NCBI GenBank assembly: GCA_033032175.1
Contig: CM065316.1
Span: 4,496,115 to 4,560,114, forward strand
Direction: 5' to 3'
DNA from: Saturnia japonica
Lineage: Eukaryota; Arthropoda; Insecta; Lepidoptera; Saturniidae
Length of the DNA: 64,000 bases
The notes beneath the pieces were generated by a model, which had not been told where the DNA came from, ran no database searches, and worked only from the letters and a program-made list of their open reading frames with translations. This document shows positions 34,321-46,199 of the stretch, in pieces. The translations under genes were made by a program, and so were the position numbers. Position 1 is the stretch's first letter, and every line of letters begins with the position of its first letter.

Positions 34321-34836
34321 TGTTACGGCGGACGATAATGTCGAGAACATTCTGGAAGGTTCGAGAAATAATATAATCTCAAACTTTCTCGAATATCCTA
34401 GAGCCTAGCTCTCTGAATATATAAGAGCCCGGTGTCGCCCGCCAGAGTTAGTTCGATTTGAACAGAGAAACAAGCGATTTCGAAACGAAAAGTAAAGAAG
34501 TTATCTGTGAACCTTTATTTTGAAGTATCACGTGTGAGTGTATTTTTAATAGTGTGTTTAATTAATTCTCGATTTTGAAGCGAAGAAGAAAAAAGTTGTC
34601 TGTGAGCCTTTATTGTGAAATATCAAATGAGAGTATTTTTAATAGTGTGTTTAATTAATTGTAATGGTTTTGGTTTTCTTTTCTTTTAATTGTAATTTTC
34701 TTAACCTTCAAGTAGTCGCGCGACGTTGAATCGATGCCTTCTATATACTTTTGGCCGTAAACAAAATATCGCTCGACCGCTTGAAGGTTAAATAAATTTT
34801 TTTCTTTGTCTCAACGTACCTCACGTTTACGTAACA
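34321..34836 (+). mobile_element. Solo LTR with heat-shock-type promoter
   Basis: 516 bp bounded by the perfect 7-bp inverted ends TGTTACG...CGTAACA. It contains an HSE array, a TATA box (34418-34424), a 5' UTR-like region with a ~62-bp direct repeat ('cctttattttgaag...tgtgtttaattaatt' twice), and AATAAA at 34791-34796, i.e. the U3-R-U5 order of an LTR. Flanks CTAT and ATAT match three of four as a possible TSD. No primer site or coding region adjoins it, so it looks like a solo LTR left after recombination. The superfamily (Gypsy or BEL) is not determinable. A 12-bp stem TTAACCTTCAAG / CTTGAAGGTTAA (34701-34712, 34780-34791) lies just before the polyadenylation signal. Confidence 0.75.
34340..34424 (+). 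promoter_or_regulatory. Heat-shock element array plus TATA box
   Basis: 34345-34367 holds five alternating GAA/TTC triplets, each separated by exactly two bases, with a sixth (GTC at 34340) one base off. This is the ideal extended nGAAn site bound by trimeric HSF. A second shorter site, TTCTCGAA, is at 34386-34393, followed by two imperfect triplets in phase. TATATAA is at 34418-34424. Spacing resembles insect Hsp70 promoters. Heat induction is inferred, not shown. Confidence 0.8.
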
Positions 34837-37800
34837 ATATATTTGTCTATAAAATGTTTATTTAATTTATATTTTACAGAATACAACGCCTAGAAGTAAA
34901 AGATCTTGCCAGTTCTGCAGCGAAACGGCGGAAACAAAAAGAATATCGAAGAAAAGAAACGGAAGAAGAGCACGAAGCACGTTTACAAAATCAACGAACC
35001 ATAATGAGCACACTGAGAAGCAGATAAAGCGAAGAAAGAAAAGAAAATAAAAGTATTGAAGAATCGAGAATTTAAAAAAATAATCTAACAAAGGAAGCAT
35101 TTCACTACGAACCGATGAAAAAATATTACAATCATAAATATGTTGTAATCGGAAAAATGAATAAAATTTGTCAATTTTGCCACACGAAAAAATTCAGTAA
35201 AGAGACATCAGGTCTTTGTTGCATGAATGGGAAAAATCGGTTACCACCACCGGAAGCACCTCCGTAGGAATTTCATGACCGGGGAAACACTAGAATCAAA
35301 ACACTTTCTTCAAAATATAAGATCATACAACTCCTGCTTAAAATGACTTCTTTCGGTGTTACTTCGACTAACACTAATAGAAATGAATTTGAATATGTAT
35401 TTGCAATTCAAGAGCAAATTTATCACAAAATAGGATCGTCACTACCAATGCCTAACGAAGACTATAAATTTCTACAAGTATATTTGATCGGAAATGAAGA
35501 ACAAAAAATTGATCAACGATGCACAAATTTTAATGGATTGAGACGCGAAATAATCCAAGATGTACAGAGGATCTTACATATTCTCTTATATATCTTACAA
35601 TTAACTGATTTACATATTCAAAACAACATTAGACCGCATGATTTCTGATGACTATAAAATTGTAGTTCGAGCCGATAAAAGACCACGTGGAGAACACGAA
35701 CGTAGATTTAATGCACCTCAGATAGATGAAGTCGCCTTGGTAATTGTGGACAATGAAAATACAAGCCGTGACATAATTGTACAACGAAGAAGAAAAGAAT
35801 ACAACGCATTGCAGAGACACACCGTTCATATGATGCTCTTCAATATTCGTTAATATTTATGCACATAGAGGACGGATATCATTTCAATATAAAACAAATT
35901 CATGCTGAAACAGGCATAGAAACAAACAAAAAAGTCACTTGCAAGGAGTTCTATGCTTACCGCTTAATGATCAGATACAATTAAATATACAATCACATAC
36001 TCAACACTCGCCGTTTATTCCAACAATTTCTGGTAGTTATGTACGCAAAAATAGAAGCAGAATGGATGCTTTACATAAGACTGAATCAGAAGAAACTACG
36101 CACAGAAGAATACATCCACCTTCGAGACGCGATCATAAATGACGACAATATTGACGATATTGGAACAATAGTAATCTTACCCTCATCATACATAGGAAGT
36201 CCAAGACATATGCACGAATATACTCAAGATACCATGACCTACGTAAGAAAATATGGACGACCTGATCTCTTCATAACATTTACATGCAACTCATCATGGC
36301 CAGACATCAAAGAACAACTAAAATACGGACAAACCTCCATGGATCAACACGACATAATAGCCCGAGTTTTTCGACAAAAATAAACAACATTTATTGAAGT
36401 TATCACAAAATACCACATCTTTGGAATCGTTAGATGCTGGATGTATACAATCGAGTGGCAAAAACGAGGATTACCTTACTCATACAATCTCATATGGCTA
36501 CACGATAAAATTTATCCCACAGATATCGAAAAAAATCATCCAAGCTGAATTTCCCAATCCACAAAAAGATCCGGAACTATGCAACATAGTAGTGAAAAAC
36601 ATGATACACGGACCATGTGGACCATTAAACTTCAATGTCCCATGCAATGTACAAAAAAATATCCAAAAGCATACTTGGACGATACAAAAACTGAAGATGA
36701 CGGCTATCCCAAATATAGAAGACGATCACCGAAAAACGGTGGCTTCACAGAAAAAATACGAATACAAGGCAGAAATGAACTGGAAATAGATAATCAATGG
36801 GTACTACCATATAACCCACTACTTTCTAAAATGTTCCAAGCACCCATAAACGTTAAATACTGCAATTCAGTAAAATCTATTAAATATATATGTAAGTACA
36901 TAAATAAAGGTAGTGATATGGCAGTATTTCAAATAGTCCAAAATAGCGAACAAAATAAAAGAAATGATGAGATCCTGAAGCAGCGTGGAGGATTTTTAGT
37001 TTTCCCATACACGAACGCGCACCAGCTGTGCAACATCTAGCAGTACATATGGAGAATGGACAGAGAGTTTACTTCACAAATGACTCGGCTAGAAAAATTG
37101 CAAGCGAACCACCTCAGAACACAACATTAATAGCTTTTTTCCAACTATGTTAAACGGATTCATTCGCAAAGATATTACTGTGTGTCGACGTCCCTATTTA
37201 TTATACGTGGGACAAAATAAGGAAAATTTTTCAATGACAAAAACAAGGAATGCCAGAGAAGGGTCATCCAGAAATCATGAAAACTAACGCAATAGGTCGA
37301 GTATACACTGTACATCCAAACAATGCCGAATGTTTCTATCTCCGGATGTTGTTACACGAAATACGGGGACCAACAAGTTTCACAGATCTAAGGACCATTG
37401 ACGGCTACTTATGCCAGACGTACAGAGAAGCATGTCAACGTTTAGAATTATTGGAAAACGATAACCACTGCGAATTAACACTACAAGAAGCCACACTCAC
37501 AGCTTCAGCTGAACAAATTCGAGAGTTATTCGCCATAATTCTAACAACATGTAACCCATCAAACCCAAAACAGCTATGGGACTCTTTCAAAAGGAGTATG
37601 AGTGATGATATATTGTACCAAATCCGACAAACTAATCCAGAACTGACTATAGAATTTAATGACGACATCTTCAATGAAACACTCATTCGCTTAGAAGATA
37701 AATGGTTAGCAATAAATAACCAGGCCTTAGTAGAACTTGAAATACCAGCACCACAAAGTAATGCTTTCAGTGTGCTAAACTACAAAATTACAAAGGAAAA

Positions 37801-38870
37801 AAGCTACAACGTCAATGAACTACTTAAAATACATTGCTCACAAAAAACCACTCCTCAATACAATCAAAAAAAAGTTTACAACGTTTATAATGAACCGGAT
37901 AAATAACAACACTGGTGGAATTATTTACTTGGACGCACCAGGAGGCACCGGTAAAATGTTTCTAATAAATCTAATACTGGTGGAAATACGTGCTAAAAAC
38001 ACATCGCACTGGCACTAGCATTATCCGGCATTGCAGCCACACTTATAGAAGGAGGACGAACTGCCCATTCTGCCTTATAACTACCGTTGAATATAGCCGA
38101 ACAACAATTCCCGGTATGTAAAATCTCAGGAAAATCTGGACGGGGTCAACTTCTAAAACAAGTTAAATTATCTTCTGGGATTAATGCACCATTATAATGC
38201 ACCAAAATACCAGGTGAAGAGAAAATATATAAATCGATCGACACGATGATATCTATTGAAGAAAGTGTTAACTTCCCTACTAAATTTCTAAACTCTTTAC
38301 AAGTACCAGGAATGTCATTACTCTGCCTTCATCTGAAAATTGGATCTCCAATCATACTACTCAGAAATCTCAACTCCCCAAAACTATGTAATGGAACGAG
38401 GATGATCGTAAAACATCTATCGAATAATATCATTGAAGCTGAACTTATTTCTGGAAAGAACAAAGAACACACAGTATTTATACCTAGAATACCACTGATC
38501 TCTTCTGAATTGCCATTTCAATTTAAAAGATTGCAGTTTCCAATTAAATTAGCCTTTAGTTTTACAATTAACAAAGCGCAAGGGCAAACTTTAAAATATT
38601 GTGGCGTCAACCTCAAAGAATCCTGCTTCTCTCACGTTCAGCTATATGTAGCTTGCTCAAGAGTAGGAAATTCGAAAAATTTATATATATATATATATAT
38701 ATATCCCGGACAATAAAATGAAAAATGTTGTATATAACCAAGTAGTGTAAAATAATGAGAAAATGTTTTCAATAATTTTTTTTACTTTTTACGTCATAGT
38801 TTATTTTTTTTATTTCAACTACCACGTAATCTCATATCAACTCCCGAGCGAAGCCGGGTATCATAGCTAG
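34837..38870 (+). mobile_element. Autonomous-type Helitron, decayed
   Basis: Plus-strand rolling-circle element encoding a Rep-helicase (next entry). Its 3' end is typical: hairpin CCCGAGC-GAA-GCCGGG with one bulge (38843-38858), eight bases, CTAG (38867-38870), then T. The 5' TC end was not found; the element starts directly right of the solo LTR and is probably 5'-truncated. A (TA)n microsatellite (38683-38704) lies near the end of the coding region. It is a plausible past source of the enzyme for the small Helitrons in this window, though their ends are not identical. Confidence 0.85.
34870..38716 (+). pseudogene. Helitron Rep-helicase (RepHel), inactive
   Basis: Fragments in several frames, in order: basic N-terminus (SAAKRRKQKEYRRK), zinc motif CQFCHTKKF...GLCC, then DDYKIVVRADKRPRGEHERRFNAP (written here in part: EHERRFNAP), Rep core with YGRPDLFITFTCNSSWPDIK, the two-tyrosine motif SIKYICKYINKGSD (about 36870-36912), a PIF1-like helicase with Walker A DAPGGTGKMFLINL (about 37932-37970) and motifs V/VI FTINKAQGQTLKY and YVACSRVG (38560-38670). 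The HUH nuclease motif (family P-H-A-H-I-L) reads P-Y-S-Y-N-L at 36474-36491, both metal-binding His being Tyr. Helicase motif II is deleted between 38018 and 38246. At least seven frameshifts. In the family it nicks and copies DNA by rolling circle. Confidence 0.9.
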
Positions 38871-40542
38871 TTATCTAATAAAGTAAAATACAGATGCTTT
38901 TATTTCGTAAAGTAAATAGTTATTCGGTGCTGAAGGTGCCATCTAGTTATATTAATCATTTTAATTACTTAATATAAATAATTATATAGGTAGTCGTAAT
39001 TTATTATGTTTATTAATTTATTCAACAATAATTGACCAATAACATTAACGGTCAATTTCATAAAACTGTTTATTTAGAAATTATATAAACATGTCACAAA
39101 ATATTGTACTTACGTTAATTAATATTAATTTATTGTTTTTGAACTACTATATTCTTTCGATAGATATCGACATGGGCACGCGGAATGTACTAACGGGTAC
39201 GTTCATATGTATCAAAATGTATATTATATTATTATGTATGTATTTTGCTGATATGATAATATTTATATGTTAAATTTATTTTTGTTCAAAATATACTTTC
39301 CATTTTTATTTCCAATTTGACGAACTTTTCTACCAAATTTCTATAAAAAAAAAATTCCATTATAACTAACTAATTAGAAGTCTAAGGACTTCATTATTTC
39401 CTCTCAAGTATAATATATTAGGTATAAAGCTAAGGGAGAAGGGAAACTTTACTGATTTGTTGAAAATGCTGAAGTGATTACGTTAATACAAATTAATTAG
39501 GAAGTAGGTAACATCTGTTTTGCAAATTTTCACGTATTCTTGAGGAAAATGCCAACCCCCGTTATTTTCTCTCAGTTTATGAAGTTTTGAAAGTTAATCT
39601 TTTTTAGAATTCCTTTGGGTTACAATATAGTTTCGTTCTTATTATAGTGCAGGAGGTGCTACCGCCATTCTTCTACCGGCGCAAAGCATCTGTGATCGTG
39701 CTGCTGTATTCCAACCCTAAGGGTGTGACTGTCAACATGCATTGGATTGTATAAGAGGTATTCCAACTCGACCTAAAAAAATAAAAACCTAGTGTGAAGA
39801 CCGTGAAGTTATGCTCTTTGTACGACTGTGAACGTACCTATAATTGCTCATTAGTAAGTTCATATAATGATTGATCACATTAACAGAGTAACATCCTTCT
39901 ACAAATATAGAAGCAGCTTGCCCCCAGCACTCGGATCCCCGCGCCTTTATAGGAGCACCGCCTTCGTACCACGAATGTATGTTTTGTTGTGTTAACGTGG
40001 TGCTACAGTAGTATGGAAAGTTGTGATCCTTTTGAAGTTTCTGTTGAAATTACTTCAACCGGTGACTCGGCGCTTCGTTGCTATCTTCATACTAAACACT
40101 ATTATTTTAGGTGATCCACTGACTTAGCGTTGCTTTCAGCCGCCCGGAGTGTAGACCAAATTCGCCGCCCCCTATTTTAGTCTTGTAATTTCAAAAGGCT
40201 TCAAATATGTTTATATGAAATAATGAATTCTGGCTGACTATATGCTGTCGTGAACAAAATAAAACAAGGGGTATTACCACAAGGCAATTGGTTAGTACAG
40301 ACGGTGTTGCCAGTCACCACTGTGAGCGAGCTGACTAAGCTCACTTATTTGTTTATTTACAAAGGCGGCACCAACAATGCGAATATAAACTGTAATTATT
40401 TCTAATTGTTTAAAATCTATAATAATTATGATATGCTAATCAATTGCAGGGGTTCACTACATTTATATTATAACACACGATACTATTTATTTTTATTTTT
40501 AACTACAAGTACAATTAATAAAATTTCAAACAGAGATGTTTG
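38871..40542. other. Unassigned sequence with one dispersed repeat
   Basis: Mostly unrecognised AT-rich DNA. About 39640-39785 ('gtgctaccgccattcttc', 'ccaaccctaagggtgtgact', 'gtataagaggtattccaac', A-rich end) is a lepidopteran-type dispersed repeat, recognised from memory only. Confidence 0.4.
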
Positions 40543-40998
40543 CAATAGCTTAGTTTTTTAGTAAACGCATATGAAAGTATATACGATAAATAATAACATT
40601 TTTTTAAATTTTTTGTCTGTCTGTCTGTTTGTTCTGGTTAATCTCCGTAACGGTTAGACCGATTTTGACGGGTTGCTATAGGGAGTTTCTTAGGTTACTT
40701 TTATTTTAGAAATATAATTAAGGTTCCGCACAAAAAAATTTGGTCATGGTGAATCAATTCGGGCGCTTAAATGGCTTATGCCGAGTAAACTGTAAGAGAT
40801 ATAGCAAACTAATTTACTAGGTACATAATTGTAGGCATTAAAACTACCTACAAAAAAGTAGGGGATAGTATACGTCTGTCTATCTTCTAAGGAACACCCA
40901 CAATAAGCATTTTTGTCTTTAAAATAACCGGGAGCGGGGAAACAACATTCGCGCGGGCATTCTGTAGTCCACGTGAGCAAAGCCACGGACACGGCTAG
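40543..40998 (+). mobile_element. Non-autonomous Helitron-like element, family C
   Basis: Shares 'cgcatatgaaagtatatacg', (gtct)n, 'ggttaatctccgtaacggtt' and 'aggttccgcacaaa' with 7358-7690. It ends in ACGTGAGCAAAGCCACGG (imperfect hairpin), then ACACGG-CTAG (40995-40998) followed by T, a Helitron 3' terminus. The 5' boundary is approximate. No coding capacity. Confidence 0.6.
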
Positions 40999-40999
40999 T

Positions 41000-41552
41000 C
41001 TATAATAGAGTGCTTCATTCCCAATTATTTTAATTACCTATTTTAAAGAAAGGTGATTCCTCGTTGTCGTCAGATTTAGTAAGTATTAAAAAGATCCATG
41101 CGCGATTAATCGCTCCGTATTATAAGTGTGACAAAAATGTGAAATTGTTCAAGTTCTTAGTTCAGGTTAGAATATATTAAGTGATATTATTTATTGTGAA
41201 ATATCGCCATCTAAGTGCTGCTCGGGACAAGCCACCCCGTTCTCGTTATGCTACTGGCCGGGTATGTCACGAATCGACACTGGAAGCCATTTCACATATC
41301 CATCCGCTCTATCGGCGAACACAAAGAGCCTTTGATAGAATTACCTCTAGCGATAAATTGGGAGCTTGCGAGATTGAATGGTTAATAAAACTATATTTAA
41401 TCTATATTAGGTGTTGCTTATGAGATTTTCTATCTTTCAGAAAATAAACGAGGAATTGATGATATCGGAAGAGAGCACTCGTGGTATAGAAATTAACTAC
41501 CATACGTATAATTAAAACACGACAAAGAGACTCGCTCATGTGTTTATTTAGA
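41000..41552. other. Unassigned sequence
   Basis: An 80-codon plus frame (41181-41423) is not recognised and has no splice or signal features that convince. Confidence 0.45.
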
Positions 41553-41594
41553 TTTTTAGATCTGACTATACTGTTAGCCTTAGGGGCCCTAAAA
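41553..41594 (-). mobile_element. Shortest retroposon tail fragment
   Basis: Five T, AGATCTGACTATACTGTTAG and CCTTAGGGGCCCTAAAA only. No exact TSD. Shows how short the truncated copies of this family can be. Confidence 0.7.
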
Positions 41595-41599
41595 CCTGT

Positions 41600-42145
41600 G
41601 TCGTGAGTGTCGTTGTTTTGTCATCGAAGAGTGACTTAGTGACGTTTGTCGTGGTTTTTTTCTAACCAGGTTGAGGACTATATTCTATGGTTACTCTTAT
41701 TTTAATAACCGTCGTTGTTGGATTGTGTTGTTTTTATATTGTAGGTTTAGAATAATAGAGGGTATAGCGATATGTTAAGAATTAAAGATTCTGTATAAGT
41801 TTTATCACGTGTCTTCCCAATTAATCATTAGCCAAGTTTTATTGGCTATTTTAAAGAAAGATCTTACGAAAGTTCGCGTATTCAAGATATGCTCAATCCC
41901 GGATAAAATTATTTGAGATATTATTTATCGACTTAGCCTTGTCACCTGATAACATCAAACCTACAGATGAGGGTGTTTGTCAACAGATTTTCCCCAACTT
42001 AATGGCGGTATCCAGGCAGTAGAGCACTAGGAAATTCTGTATTCCACATCAGTGGTGTATTTTACATATAGCCTATATACATTGCAGCCCATGAATAACA
42101 AAAATATATAGATAACGATTATGAATTGTAGTAAATAACATAAAC
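41600..42145. other. Unassigned sequence
   Basis: No recognised gene or repeat. Confidence 0.5.
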
Positions 42146-42149
42146 ATAC

Positions 42150-42400
42150 CATCACGCCTATATCCCCGAAGAGTTAAGCAGAGGTGTACTAATGTACACC
42201 CACTGTTCGCCGTGTATGCTTTCTAGGTCCCATGTAATAGCTGGCGAACCTATTGCCATTAATTGGGCACAAAGCCAAACTCCGAGCTGCTACTGAGAAT
42301 TTTCATATAAAAATCCAATAACACTTTGCTTGACCTGAGAATCGAACCCAGGATCTCGATCATAGCAGTTATGCTTACGACCACTAGGCTAATGAGGTAA
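42150..42400 (-). mobile_element. tRNA-derived SINE
   Basis: Third copy of the 9540/19580 family. Minus strand: TAGCCTAGTGGTCGTAAGC, then GATCCTGGGTTCGATTCTC (box B), body, end near the reverse of 'aacataccatcacgcc'. Confidence 0.8.
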
Positions 42401-42479
42401 TAGTGGCTAAATACTAATTTAGATAAAGCAATCAAGATAGAAGATATAAGCACTTAAGATAGCCGATGGAGCTGAAGAG

Positions 42480-42590
42480 TTCTCGAGAAGCAGCTACGTA
42501 CCGGAAGACGCAATGAGGGTAGACCTGTTACAAAGTGGTTCAAAGACCTGGGCAGCACAGGACCATGTGATCTTAGGGGGAGATAAAAAA
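42480..42590 (+). pseudogene. LINE ORF2 C-terminal relic
   Basis: One frame reads QLRTGRRNEGRPVTKWFKDL, the 'R-R-x-G-R-P-x-x-R-W-x-D-D' pattern found at the C-terminus of several insect LINE ORF2 proteins, breaking off after 35 residues before a short A-rich run. Confidence 0.4.
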
Positions 42591-42599
42591 AAGGTAGGT

Positions 42600-43809
42600 A
42601 GGTAATTCACCTAAGAGACCCATACACAATATTTAACGTTCCTGGTAGGCGGGGTAGTATTTGTTTATACTTAGAAAACGCTGAAAAAGGTTGTCCTTTT
42701 GGAAGTTCCACATAATATTATATTCTTTGCCACATACATACATATCTGCTCTAGGCGGCCATATAACTTTATTTAATTTCGACACCACTCAAAAATTGCC
42801 TCACTGCACTTGAAAGCCACACCGAATTGTAAGGTTAGCGTGTTATATTCGTCAACATTGCCACTTAAAGTCGGATCTAGATCTAACGTCAGTCAATAAA
42901 AAGAACACATGAAAAATACATTCTCTTTCCGATTTACCATAAGTTTAAGCGAGGGGAATGTAAGTTAACTGAGCTGGTATAACTGTTTTATGACGTCGTA
43001 GATGTAGGTAGATAAAAAAAAATTGAATAAAATTACACGCCAGTGAAACTAGTTTACTGAGGTCAGGCACGATAGAGAAATATAACAATTTTATGATACA
43101 GAGGAAGGTATATTTAGGTTTGATTTGAAATTGTTTTATTACTGATGTTAGACGTAATAAAAACTTGATTGTGAATACAAATATATAAAATTGTGGAACT
43201 GTTCCATTAGTTGTTATTTTCTTATCGTTATTTTGCTGGTTGGTAGGACACGTCGATTATATCTGACTTGATCGCGAATACCATACACCAGGAACAGGTT
43301 ACCTTACCATGACCATCACACAAAAGGCATACAGGGTTCACAGAGATTTGATATACAAATGACATAAAACTGATATTATTAGTGGTTTTAAGTTATAACA
43401 TACACTGTGTTTAATGCGGCATCATACTGATGTAAAAATATGATTTTAAAGTGATGTCATGGCATCTTATTTATTTTATATTAATCTTTATTTAATATTA
43501 ATATCATATTGTTACGTAATATCAGAGTTCATGTTTTTTCGTACAAGTGACATAACGATAAAGTCCTACAATCACATAAATGACAAGTAATATTTTTACG
43601 TAACGTAGAAATTGTAATAAAATCAGAATTTTATATAAAATATGCCAATTTATTACGTATGTCTGTTATAACAGAAGTTTTTTACGTACGGTTGAATCAA
43701 TAAAGTATTTTCATGTTTACTTTTTTATAATGATACAAGATGGCACAGCCACGATTTTGTTCTGGCTATCGTTTCTTTTTATACATTGCATATATGGGTT
43801 TGTTTTTAT
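42600..43809. other. Unassigned AT-rich sequence
   Basis: No recognised gene or element. Confidence 0.5.
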
Positions 43810-43821
43810 GAACCAATTATT

Positions 43822-44536
43822 GTTCACTGACCCGCCCGACCAAACCGAAAAAGCTAACGCGTACTACACCGACACCGTCTCTCCAAACAGAGCGTGCCAC
43901 CGCCCACGCCCGCGTAACCACCGTTCTCTCCGCAGAGGACGGGCGGTCAACTTCGCTCCCGCACACCCGTCACGTCCACCCTCTCTAGCGGCAACCCAAG
44001 CCTAGGTCCGTTCCTCGGAGTGAAGCCCTTGGGTCAGGCAGCCGCCCGCGCGATACAAAGTAACACTATACGTGCAACACTTAGTTACCCACACACAACA
44101 TTACACACGTATGAACACACACACGTGCACACCACACAGGTACATAGGTTCTGTAAGGGACCTTTTTTTTTCTTTTTTTGCGCTAGTTAGTGTAGAAAAA
44201 CCATTCCGATTAACAAATACACATACGCATGGTCCACTCCTTCCTCCCAGGAGGAGGGGAACGTGCATATGAGTATATATTAGTTAGCTCGAATTCTCAT
44301 AAGATTAGGGAATTAGTTAGATCGCGACTTTTTCGCATTCGCGACGACCGCCCGAGCCGAGGTTCGGCCACTCTGGCACCCTCGTGCGGGTCGTCACAAA
44401 CTTTCGCGGCTGAGTGCCCTAAGCGCTCGCCCCCAAGTCCGGTGAAGCTGTAAAAGCCGCAGCGGCTCTGTTTGACGATAGGGCCCCTAAGGATAACAGT
44501 GTAGTCAGATCAAAAAAAAAAAAAAAAAAAAAAAAA
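43822..44536 (+). mobile_element. Full-length 715-bp retroposon, type copy
   Basis: Bounded by exact 12-bp TSDs GAACCAATTATT (43810-43821, 44537-44548). Structure: GC-rich 5' region (GTTCACTGACCCGCCCGACC..., about 230 bp), a CA-rich stretch (44070-44150), a (T)n interruption at 44164-44180, a middle region with GGAGGAGGGGAACGTGCATA, a CCGAGCCGAGGTTCGGCC segment, the tail module (GTGAAGCTGTAAAAGCCGCA, GGGCCCCTAAGGATAAC, GTGTAGTCAGATC) and 25 A. No conserved ORF, so non-autonomous. GGTTCGGCC loosely resembles a box B but no A box is evident, so a Pol III origin is unproven. Movement would need a poly-A-recognising LINE. Confidence 0.9.
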
Positions 44537-44548
44537 GAACCAATTATT

Positions 44549-45760
44549 AGCTCCTATAAGTAAAACGGCTTACACGGCTAATACGAATATTATTTATTCG
44601 TTCAACTTCTGAAGTACCTCTAGTGTTGACTGGGAGCTACTTTTACACTAGAATGACTAGTGAGTCATTCCAATATACAAGTGCGAATCTTGTTCATAGT
44701 TACTTCAGTATCTTAGCATCTTATTTCAGCAGTAACTTGAAAATTTAGTTGATATCAATTATCAACTATTACTATTATTAATATCAATTATCTATAAAAG
44801 ATAATATTGTTTTCGACCCTTTACCGTCAATATTTTTATCAAAATGATGTCAGTGTTCTCATTTTCCGCACCATTAATATATTAAACGGATGTCAAATAT
44901 ACGTCACAGATATATCAAATTTGTTACATCAGCATATTACACAAAAAAGTGCGAAATAATTAGTCATTTCTAACGCATTACTGAGTATTTTTTTACATAA
45001 AATTGCTCGATATTATTCAAATGTCACATTGATATATTACATGTGTTTACTGGGAATAATGTCGAATGATTTTACTGACTTTGTTTTTTTTTTTGTGTAA
45101 AAATAAATTAAGGGTGTCCAAATGAACATTATTTTAAACAAGTGATTAAATATTATAATAATACAAATTATAATTATAAAAATTATAATAATAATAATAA
45201 ACAAATTAAAATACTGTTTATTTATCATGTTGGCACGCGGGATAATATTTTTGATTGCCTATGCCAAAGAAGTTTATAAGTACACACATTTTTTTTAATA
45301 TGGTTCCAAAAGATAGTTATGATACTCTATTTTGGTATATTACACTTAGCGAAGCAAGTGAGCACTAGCCGTATAATAATATTGTAGTTTACAATCAATA
45401 GAATTCGATTTCCACGATAAATCGTAATAGATATGAAGGAAACTTTGCTATACCGTAAGCGCTTGTGCAGTCTTTCTTATTTGGCAATCGATTGAGCGAA
45501 TGGAACCCAGGTTTGAAGACACGGTATAATTAATTATTGTCCTACGAATGGATATGAAATAAGTTTCATCAAACTATGCTGGTAACTGGTGAGTTACAAT
45601 CAGTTCTTAAGAGCATGCCTGAGGGAATTTGCCAGTAATTATATATCGATTATATTTACATTTATTTTAATCTATTTAGGTATCTAACAATTTCAGTAGG
45701 CAAACATGTTCATTTCATTCAATTTCCAATATTTTCCGAGAAAAAATTAAGTACTTACAA
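44549..45760. other. Unassigned AT-rich sequence
   Basis: No gene recognised. (TAA/ATT)n-rich tract at about 45150-45205. Confidence 0.5.
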
Positions 45761-45764
45761 AAGT

Positions 45765-46190
45765 ACCTGGTGGAAAACCTTCACCCTACAGAAGATCGCA
45801 GCCAAATAACTTTGTATGTTCCTGCAGTGAGCAGGTTTTCCTGAGCTCCGTGGGCTAGAGGAGTTCAAGATCGACACGACGCTTGTAGGGGCTCTTACCC
45901 AACAGTTATGATAGTGATGATAGATTCGGGGATGATAAATAGAACTTCCCGAATGAGTGTCGTCGATGCTATATTCAAACAAACACTGAATTAATATAAT
46001 AACTAAACCCGGCTTAAAAGGAACACAATGTGCGGCGTATGCAAACGCTGCAGTTTATGTATACTAATATTGTATCACGGTGCGTCCCGTACAACGCTAG
46101 TCGGCAAACTACAAGCGTCCACCGTCTACGATAACCACTTACTATCAGGTGAGCCGTACGCTTGTTTGCCACCTTAGTTTTATAAAAAAA
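45765..46190. repeat. Two dispersed repeat fragments
   Basis: 45765-45985 ('cgcttgtaggggctcttac', 'ccaacagttatgatagtgatg') and 46075-46190 ('gtctacgataaccacttac', 'tatcaggtgagccgtacgct', 'tgtttgccacc') are common lepidopteran SINE/LINE ends, recognised from memory. ORFs across them are not genes. Confidence 0.45.
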
Positions 46191-46199
46191 CTGCAATGA

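Noticed and set aside
34867..35100. 77-codon minus-strand ORF rich in Phe and Leu
   Set aside because: Antisense of the Lys/Arg-rich Helitron N-terminal region.
38680..38716. Ile-Tyr repeat at the end of the Helitron helicase frame
   Set aside because: A (TA)n microsatellite read in frame, not a protein feature.
41181..41423. 80-codon plus-strand ORF as a host exon
   Set aside because: No homology recognised and no convincing acceptor/donor pair or conserved motif.
43730..44453. Three plus-strand ORFs of 66-91 codons, GC-rich
   Set aside because: They lie within the 715-bp retroposon, in different frames, and the near full-length copy at 1701-2365 does not keep them open.
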